Shown one piece after another: positions 32,150-48,000 of a stretch of 64,000 bases of DNA. Under the pieces are notes generated by a model that ran no database searches, was not told the origin of the DNA, and worked only from the letters and a program-made list of their open reading frames with translations. Each line of letters opens with the position of its first letter. The stretch's first letter is position 1. The stretch covers positions 186,001 through 250,000 of the forward strand of contig WEDG01003974.1 of NCBI GenBank assembly GCA_017591395.1. Direction: 5' to 3'. This DNA comes from Schistocephalus solidus. Lineage: Eukaryota > Platyhelminthes > Cestoda > Diphyllobothriidea > Diphyllobothriidae. The translations under genes and the position numbers were made by a program.

Positions 32150-35100
32150 CCGCTGTGTGGCTGACGTTTAGGCTCAGGAGTGACTGCTAATGCAGAAAGG
32201 GACGAGTCAGTCTTGCAACCGATCTGTGAGCGTCAATCCACCAAGTTGCACTTTGTTCAAATGGAAAGTTATAGGATGTCATTGTTTGTTATAAAAGGAG
32301 TTCAAGCAAGGAGATTTTCCTGCATGCTTTCTACAAAATATATTTTAATTTATTCAAAAATTGACAAGCAATGAGAACATTTAGTCCACTAAAGAAGTTA
32401 TTTTTACAAAGTGCAGTTTATCCTAGTGGCCGGGAAGAAACATATTAAAAGGCCGATATTCTGAGGTGGTTCACATATCCTGGGATTATGCTTCACGTAA
32501 ATTAAACTTAAAACCTTCTTCAGTACATTTTCAGAATTAAAATTACCTTTCCAAATTGCGGTTGACATTTAATGAGATCACACATCTACTTTTTATTTAT
32601 CTTGACATGGTTCAGAACGATAAAGAGTATTTGTTCTTACAAAACACTATTATTTATGCACAACTTTGTTTCAAAGCAGGAAAGTAAAAGGATAATTGTT
32701 TTTAAAGCCTTCCAAGCTAAAGGGTGCACAACCACTCAGAACCGGATACTATCCACCCTTCTTTTTGCAAGTGGCTACGTTTAATAGAGAGGGGAAATAT
32801 TTCCACTAGTTTTGTAGAGGATGGATGGCCCACCTCGTCCAAATTAAATGCACTCCTTAAGTACTATTGAAAGTGTCACAGAAGATATGCCGCGAGACCA
32901 AAGTGTCAAGTGTAAAATACATGGCTAGCTTTGCAACGTTCAATTTAATCTCTGATTAGAGTAGTCTGGTTTGCCAAAAAGGTCAAACAACAGACATGAT
33001 ATTTGTGAACAGTTTTGTCTCCTGTCAGATACGTTTCCTTGGAAGCCAACCGGTCCACAGTCTTGAATGTAATTTTAACACATCCATCAAAAAAGGATAA
33101 CACGTAGTCAAACATTTTTGATCAGGTCTTATGAAGGCCAGCAAATCAGAAGTTGGGGATTTTAACTTGATTAATTCGTAGGAGTTTATTTAAGTGACAT
33201 TTATTCAAATTCTGCAATAGCACTCCTTCGTATACAGCCAGTTTTTATTCGGTCTAAAAAATACGCACTTAGAAATTCTGAGAACAAAATAGTAACATTT
33301 TAAAGAGGCATGAAGACGTTAATTTATCAAATTACCAGTACACCTTCCACGTTAAGACGAGCAAGCTATGACAATACAAAAAGATTCTGATTGCAGCATG
33401 CTGCGTGTCACCAAATCTAAATGCATATTTAGTTGCGGAGGTATATTTTAATCTTATTATTCCAAAAATGCTCACTAATTTACGAGATTTGTATTATACT
33501 TTTTCACAAAAAAGGCACACGCTAAACATTGTCTTAATGTTCAACATTGAAATTAACAAAATACACTCAGAAATTCGATCCGCATTCTTTTAATTGTCAG
33601 AAGAGTTCAAAATAATCGGGACAAATACATTATCCATGTTTCTTGTTCCAAAAAAGTAAGTGTATCGTGTGGTTGCTGATGGTTGAGATATCCTCGTAAA
33701 GAAGACTGCCACCGAACAACGACTGAAAAGTCTCCAGTTTCGAATTCGACGTCTGTTGTTTAATAAGCCATGAGGATTTTCGCGTACGGTAAACTGTAAA
33801 TTTATTTATTTATATACCTTTGGATACCTAGTTCAGTGATCTACCCATAAAACGTTGTGCTCGTAAGGCTTAGTCTCTTCTTTCTGACATTCATAACTTT
33901 ACCCTTTTCTGACGAAATAATAGTAACTTAATATCGAGTGATTTAACTCCCCCCAAATTAAGATGTCAGCCAGGGATAAATACTTTGGCATTAAAATTTT
34001 GAGGTTCTGTTTGTGAGTTTATAAGCATCTAAAGGCTAACATCAGTCCATTTCAGCTGAAAAAACTACGTAAGATTCGCATTGTGCCCATGAAACTTCAG
34101 TAGTGTGTGAATATGCATTTATTAACAGCACTCGATGAAAAGCATTTTCGAGATTTTAAAAAGCACACGTATGGCAAACCAACCGAGATGTAGTAAATCA
34201 CATGCAGCTATCTTTGTAGCTTTAAAATATATGCCTAAAATGTAGCAGGATACATGTCTAGATCATGACCTTTTTATGGACTTTAGCTAGCCCACGTGAG
34301 TTATTGCTGGACTTGCTTTTCTCACAGGATACGCTGTTTTTGCCAGTTTGATTCCTATTGATTGAGCCTAAGTAAGGATAACTGAAGGTTGTTAACTTGT
34401 GTCTCGGGAAACGTAACTTCAGGGTGAGACTTATCTTCGGCTTTAGGCTCAAAGAGACACCAACAATAACCATGCATCGCTTCAGGATCGATCTTCGGGA
34501 TGTGTTCATCCGGTACGACCTGAATACCTATCCAAGCAGACTGGTCTGCCTTTGGGAGGAATCTCCTTTGAGTATGTAAGCCCTAACGCACTTTACAAAG
34601 CCTTTAAGTTAAAACAGCTCGGTCAAGCAAAACTGTTAAGGCCCCACTCTCGACAGCCGGCAACAGACGCACACCCTTGTGGCGCAGTTGCTCGACATGT
34701 AAGACGTTTCTTCAATACACCCTTGGCCCTTTGAATCGTATTTTAGGCCAGCGGAGGAATATACGAAAATGGAAGCATAGATGAAAGCATTGAGCCTGAA
34801 TAACACTGCGGGAGATCAAATTGACGACGTGTACGACGGTAGCGATATTGGGCATTGGACGGAAGTGACACGTCCATTTCAAATGAATCACTTTTGTATT
34901 AAGTAACTATTATAGCGTGCAATTAAGCTGCATACTAGAAGTTCAACTGAGCAGATGTGTTTATCTCATAAGCAGCTGACAGCAATTCTGAAATGCTTTG
35001 GTTCAATTGTTAAAAGTATAATTTAAGTCTGGTGGGCATATGAATTCACACAGAGTTTGATTTCAAAATAATTTGTTTTACGTCCAAATGCTGGATTTGG

Positions 35101-38100
35101 AAAGCATGTCAAATTGAACGTCTGCAAAAAACACAGTTAGTAAATACTTAAAACATATGCGGTTTTTTTTGAAGTTTTTTTCTGTTATTAGAAATTCAGG
35201 TCTGTTTTATGGCAACGTAAAACAATTATTTTTCCTGTAATCATCTCACAGGAAAATACACCTTTTTCAGAGTCGATAACTAAGGAATGTGTTTGTCCCA
35301 ATTTGGAATATTTGGTTTATTCCTACATCATGTTGTACATAATGTTGTACATAAGGTTGTTGATTACAAGCCGTTGTATATGCATGCAAGTCAGTTCTGT
35401 TGAGAATGCGTTACAAGGATATGGACCATCTTGTACATTTTAGAAGGTGCATATATAAGGGGACAGACACGATGCATTTTAAGTGGACATTTCTTACTCA
35501 ACATCATATACGTAAAATGCTATAAAGCTAATTTTACACATTCTTCATTTATAAATTGCAAAACCGGTATAATTTGCAATCTGCTATCCATAAAAAATTG
35601 AAAGTTTTTATGACACAAAAATAAATTACAAAATGAAGTCTACACGACGAGTTGTTTTTGCAGGCTGCGAATCGAAATTCAATTTTTAGTATCGTGATAT
35701 TACTGATCTTAAGCTTATGCTTCAAAATACTCAATAGTGAAAGCCAAGACACTTAACTTTTTCTGATTTAAACATACAGTTTTAGTCTATAAGATATCTC
35801 TCAGGTTCCTGGATAAAATAAGCCCAGTATTATCTTGGAAAGTGATGCATTCGTGTTCCACTGAAAACCTGACTGTCTCCGTCATAAGCTTCCAAAAGTT
35901 ACATCAGATCAATGGGTGTTACTTTTTTCGACGTGGTCGATTAGGAAGGTATAAGTTAGGGCATAAGTGTATGCACATATGTCCCGGCCGGTGCCGGATA
36001 TCAGCGCGTAATAACGAAACCGACGAATCCTCCGTTGGCTTCGTAAATTTGTGCGCCATGCACATAAAAAACCCAGGCAACTGGCTGTGCCTTTTGACCG
36101 CCTGCAAGCCCTGACAGAAGAGCCAAACGGATGCGTTGCTTGTCTCGAGGCCCTGGATTTTCTGCCGGTTGCCACGCACACAATCCTCGACCTTGCGTAC
36201 TATTCATTTTAATGTAGCGACTGGTAGCCTTGGCCACCGTACGTGGTTGCTATTTTCGTGGCAGGCTGATGTCCTCGGTCTTGAAGTTAACCGCATATGC
36301 CCATGCTCTTTAACCAAAATTACTCAGTTTATCCGCATGAAACTCCCTCTCTCTCTCTATTGAGTGCTTATAAATTGACATGATTTGCCTGGGATCATAC
36401 TCTTTCCTCTAGAGTCTGAATTCTTACAACGATTACAAAAGAATGAAGTATTGGCATTTAACTGAAAATCTTTTCACTCGCTCACTGGATAATTAACTGT
36501 TTCTGTTGTCCATGCTTTGTTAAATTCTGCGCCTATTTTAGTTGTATTTCATGAAAGTGATGAGCTAGCTTTCAAAAATTTAACTCATTGTTTTCCTGCA
36601 CTAAAGTCCACTTGCAAGCCTTTAAACGAATGGAGGTTGTTTTAAAAAAACTGTTCACTTTTTTTTAAAACTGAACTTGCGTATGAATGAGTGATATACT
36701 TCTGCATGTTGCTTTGACTATATCATCTACTTCCTTGCTTAATTTTGCATTATGCATGAATATCCTCGTACACATTCTGGGTACTACTGTCAAACTGGGC
36801 AGTAATAGTACACATGATCATCCTTTTTTCTGAAACAACGAATTATAAATAATTGCCTTATCAGTGGTGGTTATTAAACATAATTAAACTACGTACTCCA
36901 GCAATTTTTGGCTGGTCGATATGCGATACAATATGAGTCACAAGTAAAGCGAAATTTCAATCAATGTTTGAAACCTCCAGCGGACGAATCATCCCCCTGT
37001 CATTTAAATACACCTGAAAAGTACAATCCAAATTTTAGTAAGCACCAACGATTAAGTTATGCATCCGATTCGCGCATTCCCAGAGTGGATATTCATCTTC
37101 ATCTGTTTTGTGATACATTGTGATCTAACTGGAAATTTCGCTTTCAATAACAATCATGCCTACCGTTGCTGTTTTTGGAAGGGAAAATCACCGACCTACA
37201 TCGTTACATTGAACTACAAAAATAATCTTAGTTGCCACGTCAACATTGTATTTATTTTCACGGTAGAAAATCAGTCAGATTTCTCAAAATTAAAGATTTA
37301 TGACACTAAACGAAACACCCAGGTGGCTTTTGTTGGAATGCAGAAATTAAATTAATGTTTATTTACAGTTGTAAGAAAAAAGGCGCATTTTTATAACGTC
37401 TCGATCACTGACTTCGGAGAGGGTTAAGACTGTCAGCTTGTAGTTTGTAAAGTGCAAAAATAAATGTAAACCCTCCTATCTGGTTCCATCCGCATTTGGT
37501 GACTGATTGGAAATTCCTCAAGGGTGTGCACACAAAGTAAATACTTATTCGCCTCTTATCTTTCCACAAGTTTTTGAGAAGACTCAGTATTAACCACCAT
37601 TGAGATGATATTGTAACATATCAGCAGTTTAAATTCGCACAAAACAATTTATTATATTTTATATGCGAAAAGTATAATCGCCAAATTCTCTAGCAGCTAC
37701 TTACTACAGGCCAGTAATTTATGTTGTTCAGACAATAAGTTTATCCCATAATGCCTTCGCGCAAATAAAAAAATATATTCTATAGGTTGTCGAATGAAAT
37801 GGTTCACCAATACCATAGTTCTTTGATGGATATTCACCTACTTTACCTGTTTAGACGGCAAAGTTAGGAAAATCTTGGTAATTTTGGCCCGTCGGGAACC
37901 TTTCTTTTGCAAACGTGAACATTTACCATTTAAATTGCTGCTCTTTCTACCATCTTCGACAATTGAAAGTTTCTTTCTACAAGTATGAATCGTCAAACGA
38001 GTGACAATACATCTTCTAAAATCGTTCTCAATCTGTTAATTCTTTGCTATTTCAATTTCTAACTTACGTAAGAGCAGAAAACAGACCGTAGAAAGATATC

Positions 38101-38330
38101 TTACGAAAGGGTTACGTTTCAAGATACTGTGTAACTTAAGACACAGTTGACAAACATGTAAGTGTTTCGAAACGGAAATCCTGATTTAGTGTTACTCTCT
38201 ACTTGATACAACTCCGAACGTGCACTTACAGCTGACGGAATACGGTAGATGTAATCGGCGGACAATCTAGTTTTTTTCAGACCCAGGTCATAGCAGTCGT
38301 GCCCGCAGTCTGACAACCTGAATGATGAGA
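32150..38330. other. unassigned AT-rich DNA
   Basis: No gene recognised. A more balanced patch at 35880-36340 is open in four or five frames on both strands (70-90 codons each), which argues for base composition and not coding. Short CT microsatellite at about 36345-36360. Confidence 0.35.
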
Positions 38331-38854
38331 TTTTAATTTGCCCAACAGCGTGGAGGCAGGAATGTAATGTCAGCTCCTCTTCCCCACCTGACTCGATAGC
38401 AAGATCATAGCAGACTTACCGGAAGGGGTTGTGGGCAAGTGGCTGAAAGTGTTAGACAACAAATCTTCGCATGCCACGCAGGCCTTGTCTACGCAGTATA
38501 AATCAGAATTTCATGCAAATAACAACGGGTGATAGTAGGGTTGCACTCTGTCCTCTGCCTCGCCCATCTCCGGTCAGCTGGGATCCGAGCCACCCTTCTC
38601 CCTTTATGCTGTTGTGTTGTCGTTTGTGTTGGAGCACAGTGAGTGGACCTGCGGTCTCTCCCAACTATGGTCTTTTTGACTTTGCCTTCACACCGGATGC
38701 AAGTTGGAACTGGAACAGAGAGTTAGGTAGATTCAATGCAAGTCTACACTCACCGCAATCCAGAGAAGTCACCGTACCTGCATCGCCATGTTCTGTAGCA
38801 TAGGGTCGCCATCTTCGAAAATGACGGGCGAAACTAGCTCTCTCTCCTCCACCA

Positions 38855-39030
38855 ACACGGCCCAGTGTCATGAAACAAGTCAAGGAGACCGGAGGTGAGA
38901 GGATTCATACCCAACTTCGACGCCACGGAGTGGTAGTGCCATGGCGGACACATTAAGAAGGCGTCATTTCAGTCTGAATCTCCCTCCTGAGAGGAGAGGC
39001 TAGTTAGCGTGTCATGCCACCGCCTGCTGA
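38855..39030 (-). repeat. dispersed repeat R2, separate copy
   Basis: Blocks GGCCCAGTGTCATGAAACA, CAAGGAGACCGGAGGTGAGA, AGTGCCATGGCGGACACATT and AAGAAGGCGTCATTTCAG match, in order, the reverse complement of 16540-16350 (GCCCAGTCTCATGACACAGT, GAAGACCGGAGATGGGAGAG, and so on). The GC-rich CGCCCAGGGGCGG part of the 16.4-kb copy is missing. Confidence 0.55.
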
Positions 39031-39034
39031 GCCA

Positions 39035-42000
39035 CGGATTTCAGTGTTTCGTCATAGGTCATATGCGCGTCAATTTGTCTACAATCAGGAGTAGGCTTCG
39101 AGTGCCGTGGGCACACTGTCCCTTTCGCTGACCTTACACCTTCGTCTCTCTCCTACACATGAGTCGAATGCCCACGCTGATCAAAAGGCTTGATGAGGAG
39201 ACATGGCACACCTATTTGACCGGACCTTTTGAGTCTCTTTACGCTGGCCACACCCATTCTGGCCTCCTATACACCGCACCAATGTTTTACTAAATTGAGT
39301 TAGTGCTTCTGATCTCGCATGCGTGAAGGTAACATAAAGAATACATTTAAATGACATTTCAGGCAACCATTTTGCCACTCCACACAGAAAACGAAAGAAA
39401 TGAGCATACGGAACAATGCAAAACAATCGCTGATAAAGCGCATGTAAGCGACAGAATTGAATGTTCCATTTAATTTCATATTCCAGCTTCAACTCACCCA
39501 GTCATTGCTTGTTAACTTTCCACCCAATATAATATAGTTAACAGGTTTGACTGTGAATAGAAACTCTGATCGGCCTTTGAAAATAACTTCGTCTTTTTTC
39601 TAGCTTCCGGAGGAATTAACTACTTTTAAACTAATTAACAGCTTCAACGCAGTGTATTTTTAAGTCTGCGCACGTGCCCTCTGTTTTAACCACTAAAGGC
39701 AAAAGTCTGCGCAAGGAGCGTCCTGCCAAACGTTGTCTTTGCTATTAAGCACCTTTAAAAGGGCGCTCCAAGGTCAATGTAACCGTTTCCTATTGATCTG
39801 AAAGATGTCTGCGTGAAATTACACCAGTAAAAACAATTTAAACCGGCTGAGGAAGACCAACCTTTGATAAGTTTGCGCTTTGCTCATAGAAGCGAAGAGA
39901 GAGAGATACTCACCTGAACAAAGATATTAAACCAGCCTTACGTGTTGGATTCGCCCTCAAAACTCTCATCAGAGATGTAGTCGATGATGGCATTATATTA
40001 CTCGCAGTGTGGAGCATTATTTTGGTAGACCACTACATGTCTATCACAATGGTCAGTGCCCAACTACATCCCGGACAGTTGCCTGCGGTGTGATAATTGT
40101 CTGACGTTGCAGGATGCAGTTGCCACGCCGTTGCTGTGCGCCTACGAGCCTACGCTTATCACATTCAGTTGCATGTGCCGAGATATTAGCCCAAAGTTGA
40201 GCTGTTACATATCGCATTTCATTATCCGAGCGAGCTCTTGAGCAATTTGGGTCAACGCCACTAGCACCAGGAAAAGTGGTCGTCCGCATGTTCTCCGTGT
40301 GGTTAATTGCTGGGCCTAGACAAAGTTTTAGAAAGGAATAAGGAGAAGAGAGATCATTGCACTTTCTTATTGCAGAAGAGGATTTTTAAGATATTCAGGC
40401 AGACAACCTTTAAATTAACCGCTGAGCAATATGAATGTTGGTTTGTTGTTGAATGAGTACATACCTTCATTGAAATAATTTTTTGTTCCAAAGGTTTCTT
40501 CGTTATCTCGGTTTTTGAAGCTATATAAATCTTTTAATAATATTTTGGATGCACACAGGAAAATATGCAAAACTAATTCCCTTTGCCTTGAGTTTCACGT
40601 GTCGAACATATTCTCTTAGTCTTAGTGGAAGAAGGTTGCGAACAACAACAACAACATCGTTGGCATTCAATTAAAGGTCATTGGCTACCATATGGACCCT
40701 GTATTCCGTTTTCATTTTTCCAAAGCGAACAGATATTCCTTCAATCGTGCATCTAGAATAATCTTTAGTCTGTCTTTGACTTGGCCTGTTACGAATGTAT
40801 AAAATCTAAGAAACGGTGAATTGCCTATCTCCTGAAAGCTCTTGAGTTCCACATAGAGTCGTGTTACGCGAAATGAATTCACGCTGCGTCCTTCATTGTT
40901 CCGTTCTTAAGAAGAAGGTAAATTATTGTTTAAAATTAACATTATGTCTTTTAGAAACCCTGCATGTTTTAAGAAAGGAGCATATTTCAAAAACATGAAA
41001 CATCTGCATAACTAAGTAAACTTACATTTACTGTACAGTAAACCTGGCCTGGGAAAAAAATAAGCGAATAAATCAAAACACAATAAAAATTACGTTTAAC
41101 ATTTCTTTGTGTATATTTCACGAAAAATGTTTCTTAAATTACATATTATATTAATTATAGCCGACAAGAAAGAGACTTTATTTCGAGTTTATATTCCAAC
41201 ACGGTTTAACGCAAATTGACCTAATTTGTCTTCAGTTTCTGCATTGTTCAATGCGTTTGACTAAAACAACCGGACTTCCGTTTGATTACGGTGATAGGGA
41301 TGTTACAGAAATAAAATATTTAACAACCTCACATGGTGATGTTCTTTCAGTTTACAGACCTGAAGTGAAGTTATCATTAGTAAACAGCTTTCTGCACATC
41401 GATTCGATTCAAAAAAACAAAAAAACCCCATCAAATATGTGTCATGCCGTTACCTCAAATTTAATCTCGACATCTCATGTATTAGACAATCTACTGTATG
41501 TTGATATTTTACGCCTACGACTATTGCGAGCACCAAAATATAAGAATATTTTTAGCAGAAACGCAGCGAGTTTCATAGTTTAGTTTTTTGTACTGCTTAA
41601 AGTCTTAACGAATAGACAGCAGTACACATTTTAGTTTAATTTTTGTAGTAACGTTTGTGAAGCAATAGCACCGGTCTTGATGTGACAGCTGAGAAATCAC
41701 GAACATTGCACATGAAAAACTAACGCAAAAACCATTCACCCCGCATTCTTAATAGTTATACTACTAAAAATACCTTCATAACAAGACTTATGTTGGTTTG
41801 TAAACTATAAGTAGGTATCTCAGGAATAATGCATTTCCCTTAAACGTCAGCAAATCAAGAAAAACATTTTATATCAGGTAAATTATTTAAGGCCAAATAT
41901 AAAAAGACAGTTGACAGGTAAATTATAAGCCAATGCGTAAATGATGACAATTAAACACAAGTAAACTTACAAGTTCTTTATTAATTGTCATTTTCTATTT

Positions 42001-45000
42001 AAAACTGCTGTATTGCACACTGCCATAGAAGCAAACAAGCTGTTAATCGTGGGGTCGTCTTAAAATTTTTGAGTTAATAATTCACTTTCTCCTTCCTCGA
42101 AGAATGCATATTGGTTTCATCTCCATTTTTTGATAAAAAAGAAGGAATTTACTGAAAGCCGGAATAAATATGGTTTGCTTCTCATAAGTTTATAAACTTG
42201 CTCTAGGTTTTAACAATTAAAAAACAGTCCTAAGTGAAATAAACATAATATCTTCTTTAAACGGCAAATGTGACCGCTGTCATACCTCAAGAAGGTGTCC
42301 ATTCGACGTTGACGAATGTTGCTATAACAAATGACATGCTTTTATGATGTCAACGAACGCCTTATTCTTTATTGTCTCAAATTTCGAGTTCCATAACGAT
42401 TGCTATCGGAATTGGGTGACCCTCTAACTACCCCATACCGCCAGCTGTTTAAAAATTCTGACGACTCAGTGTGTTCTCGGGGTTGGGATTCCCACAGAAG
42501 ACCAACTGGACCTACTTGATATGCTTTATTAAGAAAATAAATGTTTTTTTTTCAAGAATGACAGTCAATTTTTAATATTTCTCACCCAATAAAATACCAA
42601 CTCAGTCGTTGATTCTCTTGTGCAAAACAAATAATGAAATATCAAACGTAACCAAAAATATCTATGTTTAATGTGCAAAAAATGGCCACATTTTGAATTC
42701 AAAGATCAGGTAGAGAGCTAATGGGTTCTTAACTTCCCATGTGGTCATTTGTAAACGGACAAAAGGTAGTTTCTGTCTTAACCAAGCCACGATGATATAT
42801 TTCTGATCATCCGCCTTGGATTTACTCTAATTTAATGTGTATTTACTGCTTATATGATTTGGAAACTAACAGGAAAGTGACGATAATACGTATTGTGTCA
42901 TAGAGAATGCCTTAAAAGTAACAAGCATAAGGTTTTCTACTCTTTTACGCAAACCACGTTACTGCCGACACAAACAATTTGAATTGAAAACAGCTTTTCC
43001 CCGTCCAGGCATAGACACTCGAAAACAAGTCCATCTCTTTGAGTATGAAATGCAGTCGGTGTTTCATTGAGAATGTACCGTTTGAGTGGTTGTCAGCATA
43101 TTCATCGGCCCAAAAAGCAGACCTTCCACGATGCGCTCCGAAGACGGAAGATGACCCTATGGATTTTGCTTGAAACGGAGGAGGTCATATTATTGGAAGC
43201 GTGCACGTTAGTCCCAACAATAGAAGGCACTGCTAGGCATCCTTCACGAATACTCTTCTCAGCCTTTTCAAGCAAGCACAAACTCACAAAAGTTTAATCA
43301 TACGTCTGCAACAATGAGTTATCCAAGAAGTTTTGTAATATCTTTTGTTTTTCTGTAAATTAAAGGTAAAAAATTGATGAATTTACTTTCTCATTCGTAG
43401 GAAACCAGGTGATTGGGAGATCTGTGGACAGCCGTACAAACCAACGTCAGTCATTCACAACCAGTATGAACTACGCTGATCTTTTCGATGTTTTGCTAAA
43501 TCAACAGGTCTACCATTCAATATTTCCTTACAAACAACCTCCAGGGTACAAACAAATGATACCAAAAGTGTGCTTCCGTTTTTAGATTGGATTTGGTGAC
43601 TGTCGTGTTTCGGATGGCTGAAGGGTTACAGTTAAGCAAAAAAATATTTAATAAACACAGACATAGCATCCTGCTCGTATCTGGCCTTATTTTGGGACAT
43701 TTGGAATGGGTGGGGGGCTTGGGTCTCGTTTTATTTCCGGTCAGACAGAAGTTGTACCACTGAGCCTTCATTAGCATCTGAATGTAATGAATAGAATGCA
43801 GATAAAATATTGGTATTCCCGGCTTTCTAATGTTTAGAATCACCTCGAATTTCTTTTAGGTGGATTAAAACTTCAACCTAATAAAGATAGCTTTGTGAAT
43901 AAACAAGATTCAAGGTTAAGCGCGTGCGCAGTCCTCTACTGATTAAAGATCTGTCATCCGCAGTCGAGGATGTACCTTTTATCCCCTCACACTGACTGAG
44001 AAGTTGTCAGACCCGACTTCACTGTACTTGTGAGACTAAAATTACGTGCGTAAAAGTAAGCAGCTATACTAAGTACACAAAAGAGCATGATATAGCCTTA
44101 TTGTCCCTGATAATCAGTGTCAAGACCTGGATATGTGTTTTTACTTTAACCTCGGCTTGGGTGTCTAGATTAAGCCTGCTACCAACGGCACGTCGCAAAT
44201 AATTGGAATGTTGTATATGTATAGCGCTTTTTACCCATCAAAGCACAATTCTTATTAAACGGACAAGGTCAGAAGAGTGCTTTTCGCCGATTAACTACAA
44301 TCAAAGGGATCTAAAGAAAGCTTAAAAAAATAAAAAACGTTGCTTTAAAATATTTACGTAGGCCCATGGACCGAATTTCTTTAAACTTTGCGAAAGAACA
44401 CAACCGTTCCGCATCGTCATGGACCCCAGAATGTCCAAGCTACATGTGAAAGTGTTTCTCGTAAGGCAAAGTTGTCAGGAATAACAATCATACAGTACCA
44501 TTCTTTCTGAGTCTCCTAGTTCTCCACTATTCCTCTTAGAGCCAAAGCATGTTCATCTTTTAATCGAAAAGAGAGTTGCAAAGTTAACCAATATTTAATG
44601 CCTTCAAAACGGATGAGAAAACATTTTCCTGTGATTGATACCCTGCGGTGGCCATTTGAACTTCATAGCAGCAAGTGTAACAATGCGGCGTTTGTTGCGA
44701 AGTCACTAAAACATGGCCTGTCGGGGGACAGTCCTACCTGTTCATAAATTAACTTCCGAAAAAAGACTATTTTTTTCCACGTGTCGGAAGATTTAATTGT
44801 CCATGCCAAAAGTTTGGTAAGAATCCGATGTAAAGTAAAAGGTTTCACAAATGATTCCCTGAACTCAGCGCTTGCTTGCAGCTGCATATAGATCGAACCA
44901 GGATATGCTCAGAAAACTCATTCAGCATACCATCAACTAGCTGCCCTTATATAATGAGCATTTTAAATTGAAATCTATGTACTAAGGGTCAATGATTTTG

Positions 45001-48000
45001 TTAAAATACGCTAACTCGATATGCAATGATCAAAGAGGGTCATTTTTGAGTCCTGTACTTTAGCAGGTGTTGTGTCGATACAAAGTCAATCGATAAGGGA
45101 GAAATAGCTGAAGAGTGATGGTAAACTGTCCTTTATGTTGATCGATAGCTCATGCGAGTTATGGAAATGTTTATAATTTCCGCATTTATTTAGAGGTCCG
45201 TTTAAATTTGAAGTAGGTCTGGCTAATATCGTTTAACAAATTGTAAACAAAAATTGAAGTACGCCTTTAGTGCTCTGTCTGCATATATAAGGAAAATAAA
45301 TGATACTGTTTAACTGTACATGCCAGAGTTTTTTATTTTTGGATGATGGAAAATCTTACCAAATGCAGCGTTTTAAGTTTTACATTAACCATTGGTCATA
45401 ATAAATGTGAACCACCACTCTGAGAGATATATTTGGATAAAGGTGTTGCCAGTTGTAATGGCCTTTGGGAACAGGTTATTATTAATAACATCAAGCATAC
45501 TTTTATAAGATGCAGTTTGAGAGACAACTTTCCAATTCGTATGTGAGGTGCATTGGGTAAACAGTAAAAGAATTGGGAAGTAAGTAGAGGCATAAAAGAA
45601 GGATTGTTTATAAAATACGCTCAATGTTGGGGATATGAAGAATTTCCAACAAATAAGAGAATACTTGTGAGATACATAACAGCAAAAATAATGTATTCGG
45701 TGGATGCAGAGCAGTGGACGAATGCAGAGGAAAATAATGGTGAAATTTTGTCTAATTATGTCCTCGAGTGCTTTTATCGAGCAGGCATATGTACTTTTTA
45801 TTTTTCAGTTTTTGCCAACCTAGCGAAACTATTTTTATGGCTGAATTTCCGTCAGATCACCTAATCTAGTCTCTTACCGGACCCGATTTTATCCTTGTAT
45901 CGAACTCTTTTATACATTCGACGGTTGTAAAACGCACACAGCCCATATAAACACATTTGCTTCGTTTGCAGATTATGATTACTTTATCGGATGCCCCAAT
46001 TAAATTATTACAAAAAAAGGGATACAGTCTCAATCAAACACCATGTAAAAAATAATGAGTAGTTCCTGCAAACAGGGTAATAACTGCATCCTAAACTATG
46101 AGTGACTGGCAAAACACATCGGAATTTCACAGTCTCCACCACGTTTCATGGGATTGGGCCTCTGAAGTAGACAAGTTCACATAGTTGTCCATCAAAAGCT
46201 GAAGAATTTACAAATTGGGTGGTCAGTGACAGATTCAGCTCCATTTATCTCTAGATGAAACTATTTAAGAGAAAGAAAATACTGTAAATTACATGTGAAG
46301 ATAATGAATTCCGACAATTTGTCACTCGTAGATTGTGGGAATTGTTTCGATTGTGGAAAACTAGTGACAGTTTTTTTTTAAAAAAAGGGGATAATTTAAA
46401 ATGATTGTTGCTTTTTTATATTACATGGTAATGCTTTCAACAGAAAAAAACTACTGGTGATATTTTACTGCTCATGTTGTATTGAGAAAGCCAAAGAGCT
46501 AGTATTAACTGTCGCGCCGATGCTTAACAAAATTCTACAGGTAGTTGACAGATTAAAAGTATGGTGAATAAAAAGCCATTTGTAGTCGTCTAACCCAACA
46601 TGCTCAACGGTTCTGAGGGCACAATGTACATGGTAAACCAAATTGGGTTATTTTGGAGTTAAGCTTCTTCAGGCCAACTGATTCTGTACGGATCATTTTT
46701 TTCACTCACAAATAAACAAGAGTCTAAATCATAATACACATCAATGACCACTAAGGAATATGCAAATGTTTAATTTAATTTAAATAGGTGTCCTTTAAAA
46801 TATCTGACGCATTAAACTGACAATACTAAATAGATTTTTTTAATCAATTCATAGTAACGCGCGTAAATACAAACTTTATATCCAAATACAAATATCTATA
46901 TAAAAATCATTTCTCTCAAATATTCTTCGTGAAATTATTGTTTAGGTAAATAACAGCTCTCCGAGCGCGCATAGGTGGTGCTCAGTCTTCGCTGACTACG
47001 ATGTATTTTTTTGCTTCCGTAAGAAGGAGTAGAAATATCTTTTTGTTGTTTAAACTTCAAAAACGGTTCTAAAGGAAGAATGTTTTTTGTTCATGGACAA
47101 ACATAAAGAACTTTATTAGAAAGCATAACGTCCAAAATATGTTTTGCTATTATCCTTCCTGCCTATAGGTGAAATGACTTCACTACAATTGTTGTGTTTT
47201 AGAAAACTTGAAACCCTGGAACAAAAGATTATATTATTTCCTTTTTATAGGCAAAATTAGTTTTTTTTATTATGACAGGACAATGAAATGGCGTTTCAGA
47301 TTGCACAAGATACCTGTGCTGTCAGAGGATGCCAACACAACCTTATATGCTTGTTTTCTGCTTGTGTTAAAGTGTAGGAGGTTTCATCTCATTAAAAGAT
47401 TACTTTACCGTTTATTCTAAAAATGTAAATTTAGGAACTAGAATATCAGATACAAATATGAAATCTGGTGTCCTACTTATTCACTCTTACAAGTCTCTTA
47501 AAATAAGCTACTTATGCTGATTAAATAAGTTTTTTTTTCCTTTAACACAAAATTGAATTATTTTAAAAATATTTGACTTTCGAGTATGCCTGATACATTT
47601 TCAGTAACCAGAATGAAAATGTTGTTTTGTTTTATAAATCAATTTATTTAACTGGAAGTGGATTAGAGTAAAAGTCATCTACACATCTATTGCCAGAGTA
47701 GCTTGGTGATAAACCTTGATCTGAGTAATAAGTGCTTTCGTTTTAGAAGAAAAATAATAAGCTGCTTGACAATTGAAAAAACACATCCGGCAGTATCGAA
47801 AAAAAACACAGTGAATATGGTCTTACAAAAAGATTCTGCCAGAGGGTAAAGGATACGTTTTTAACCAAATAGATTTCTTATGATTGAAAATGCCAGCTTA
47901 AGAGAGTAAAATAATAAGGAATTGATTATCTCTAGTTGCTTTTACTTTTTTAAACGCAAAACAAGAAATAATACAAAGTAATGGAAAAAAAAAGCCAGGC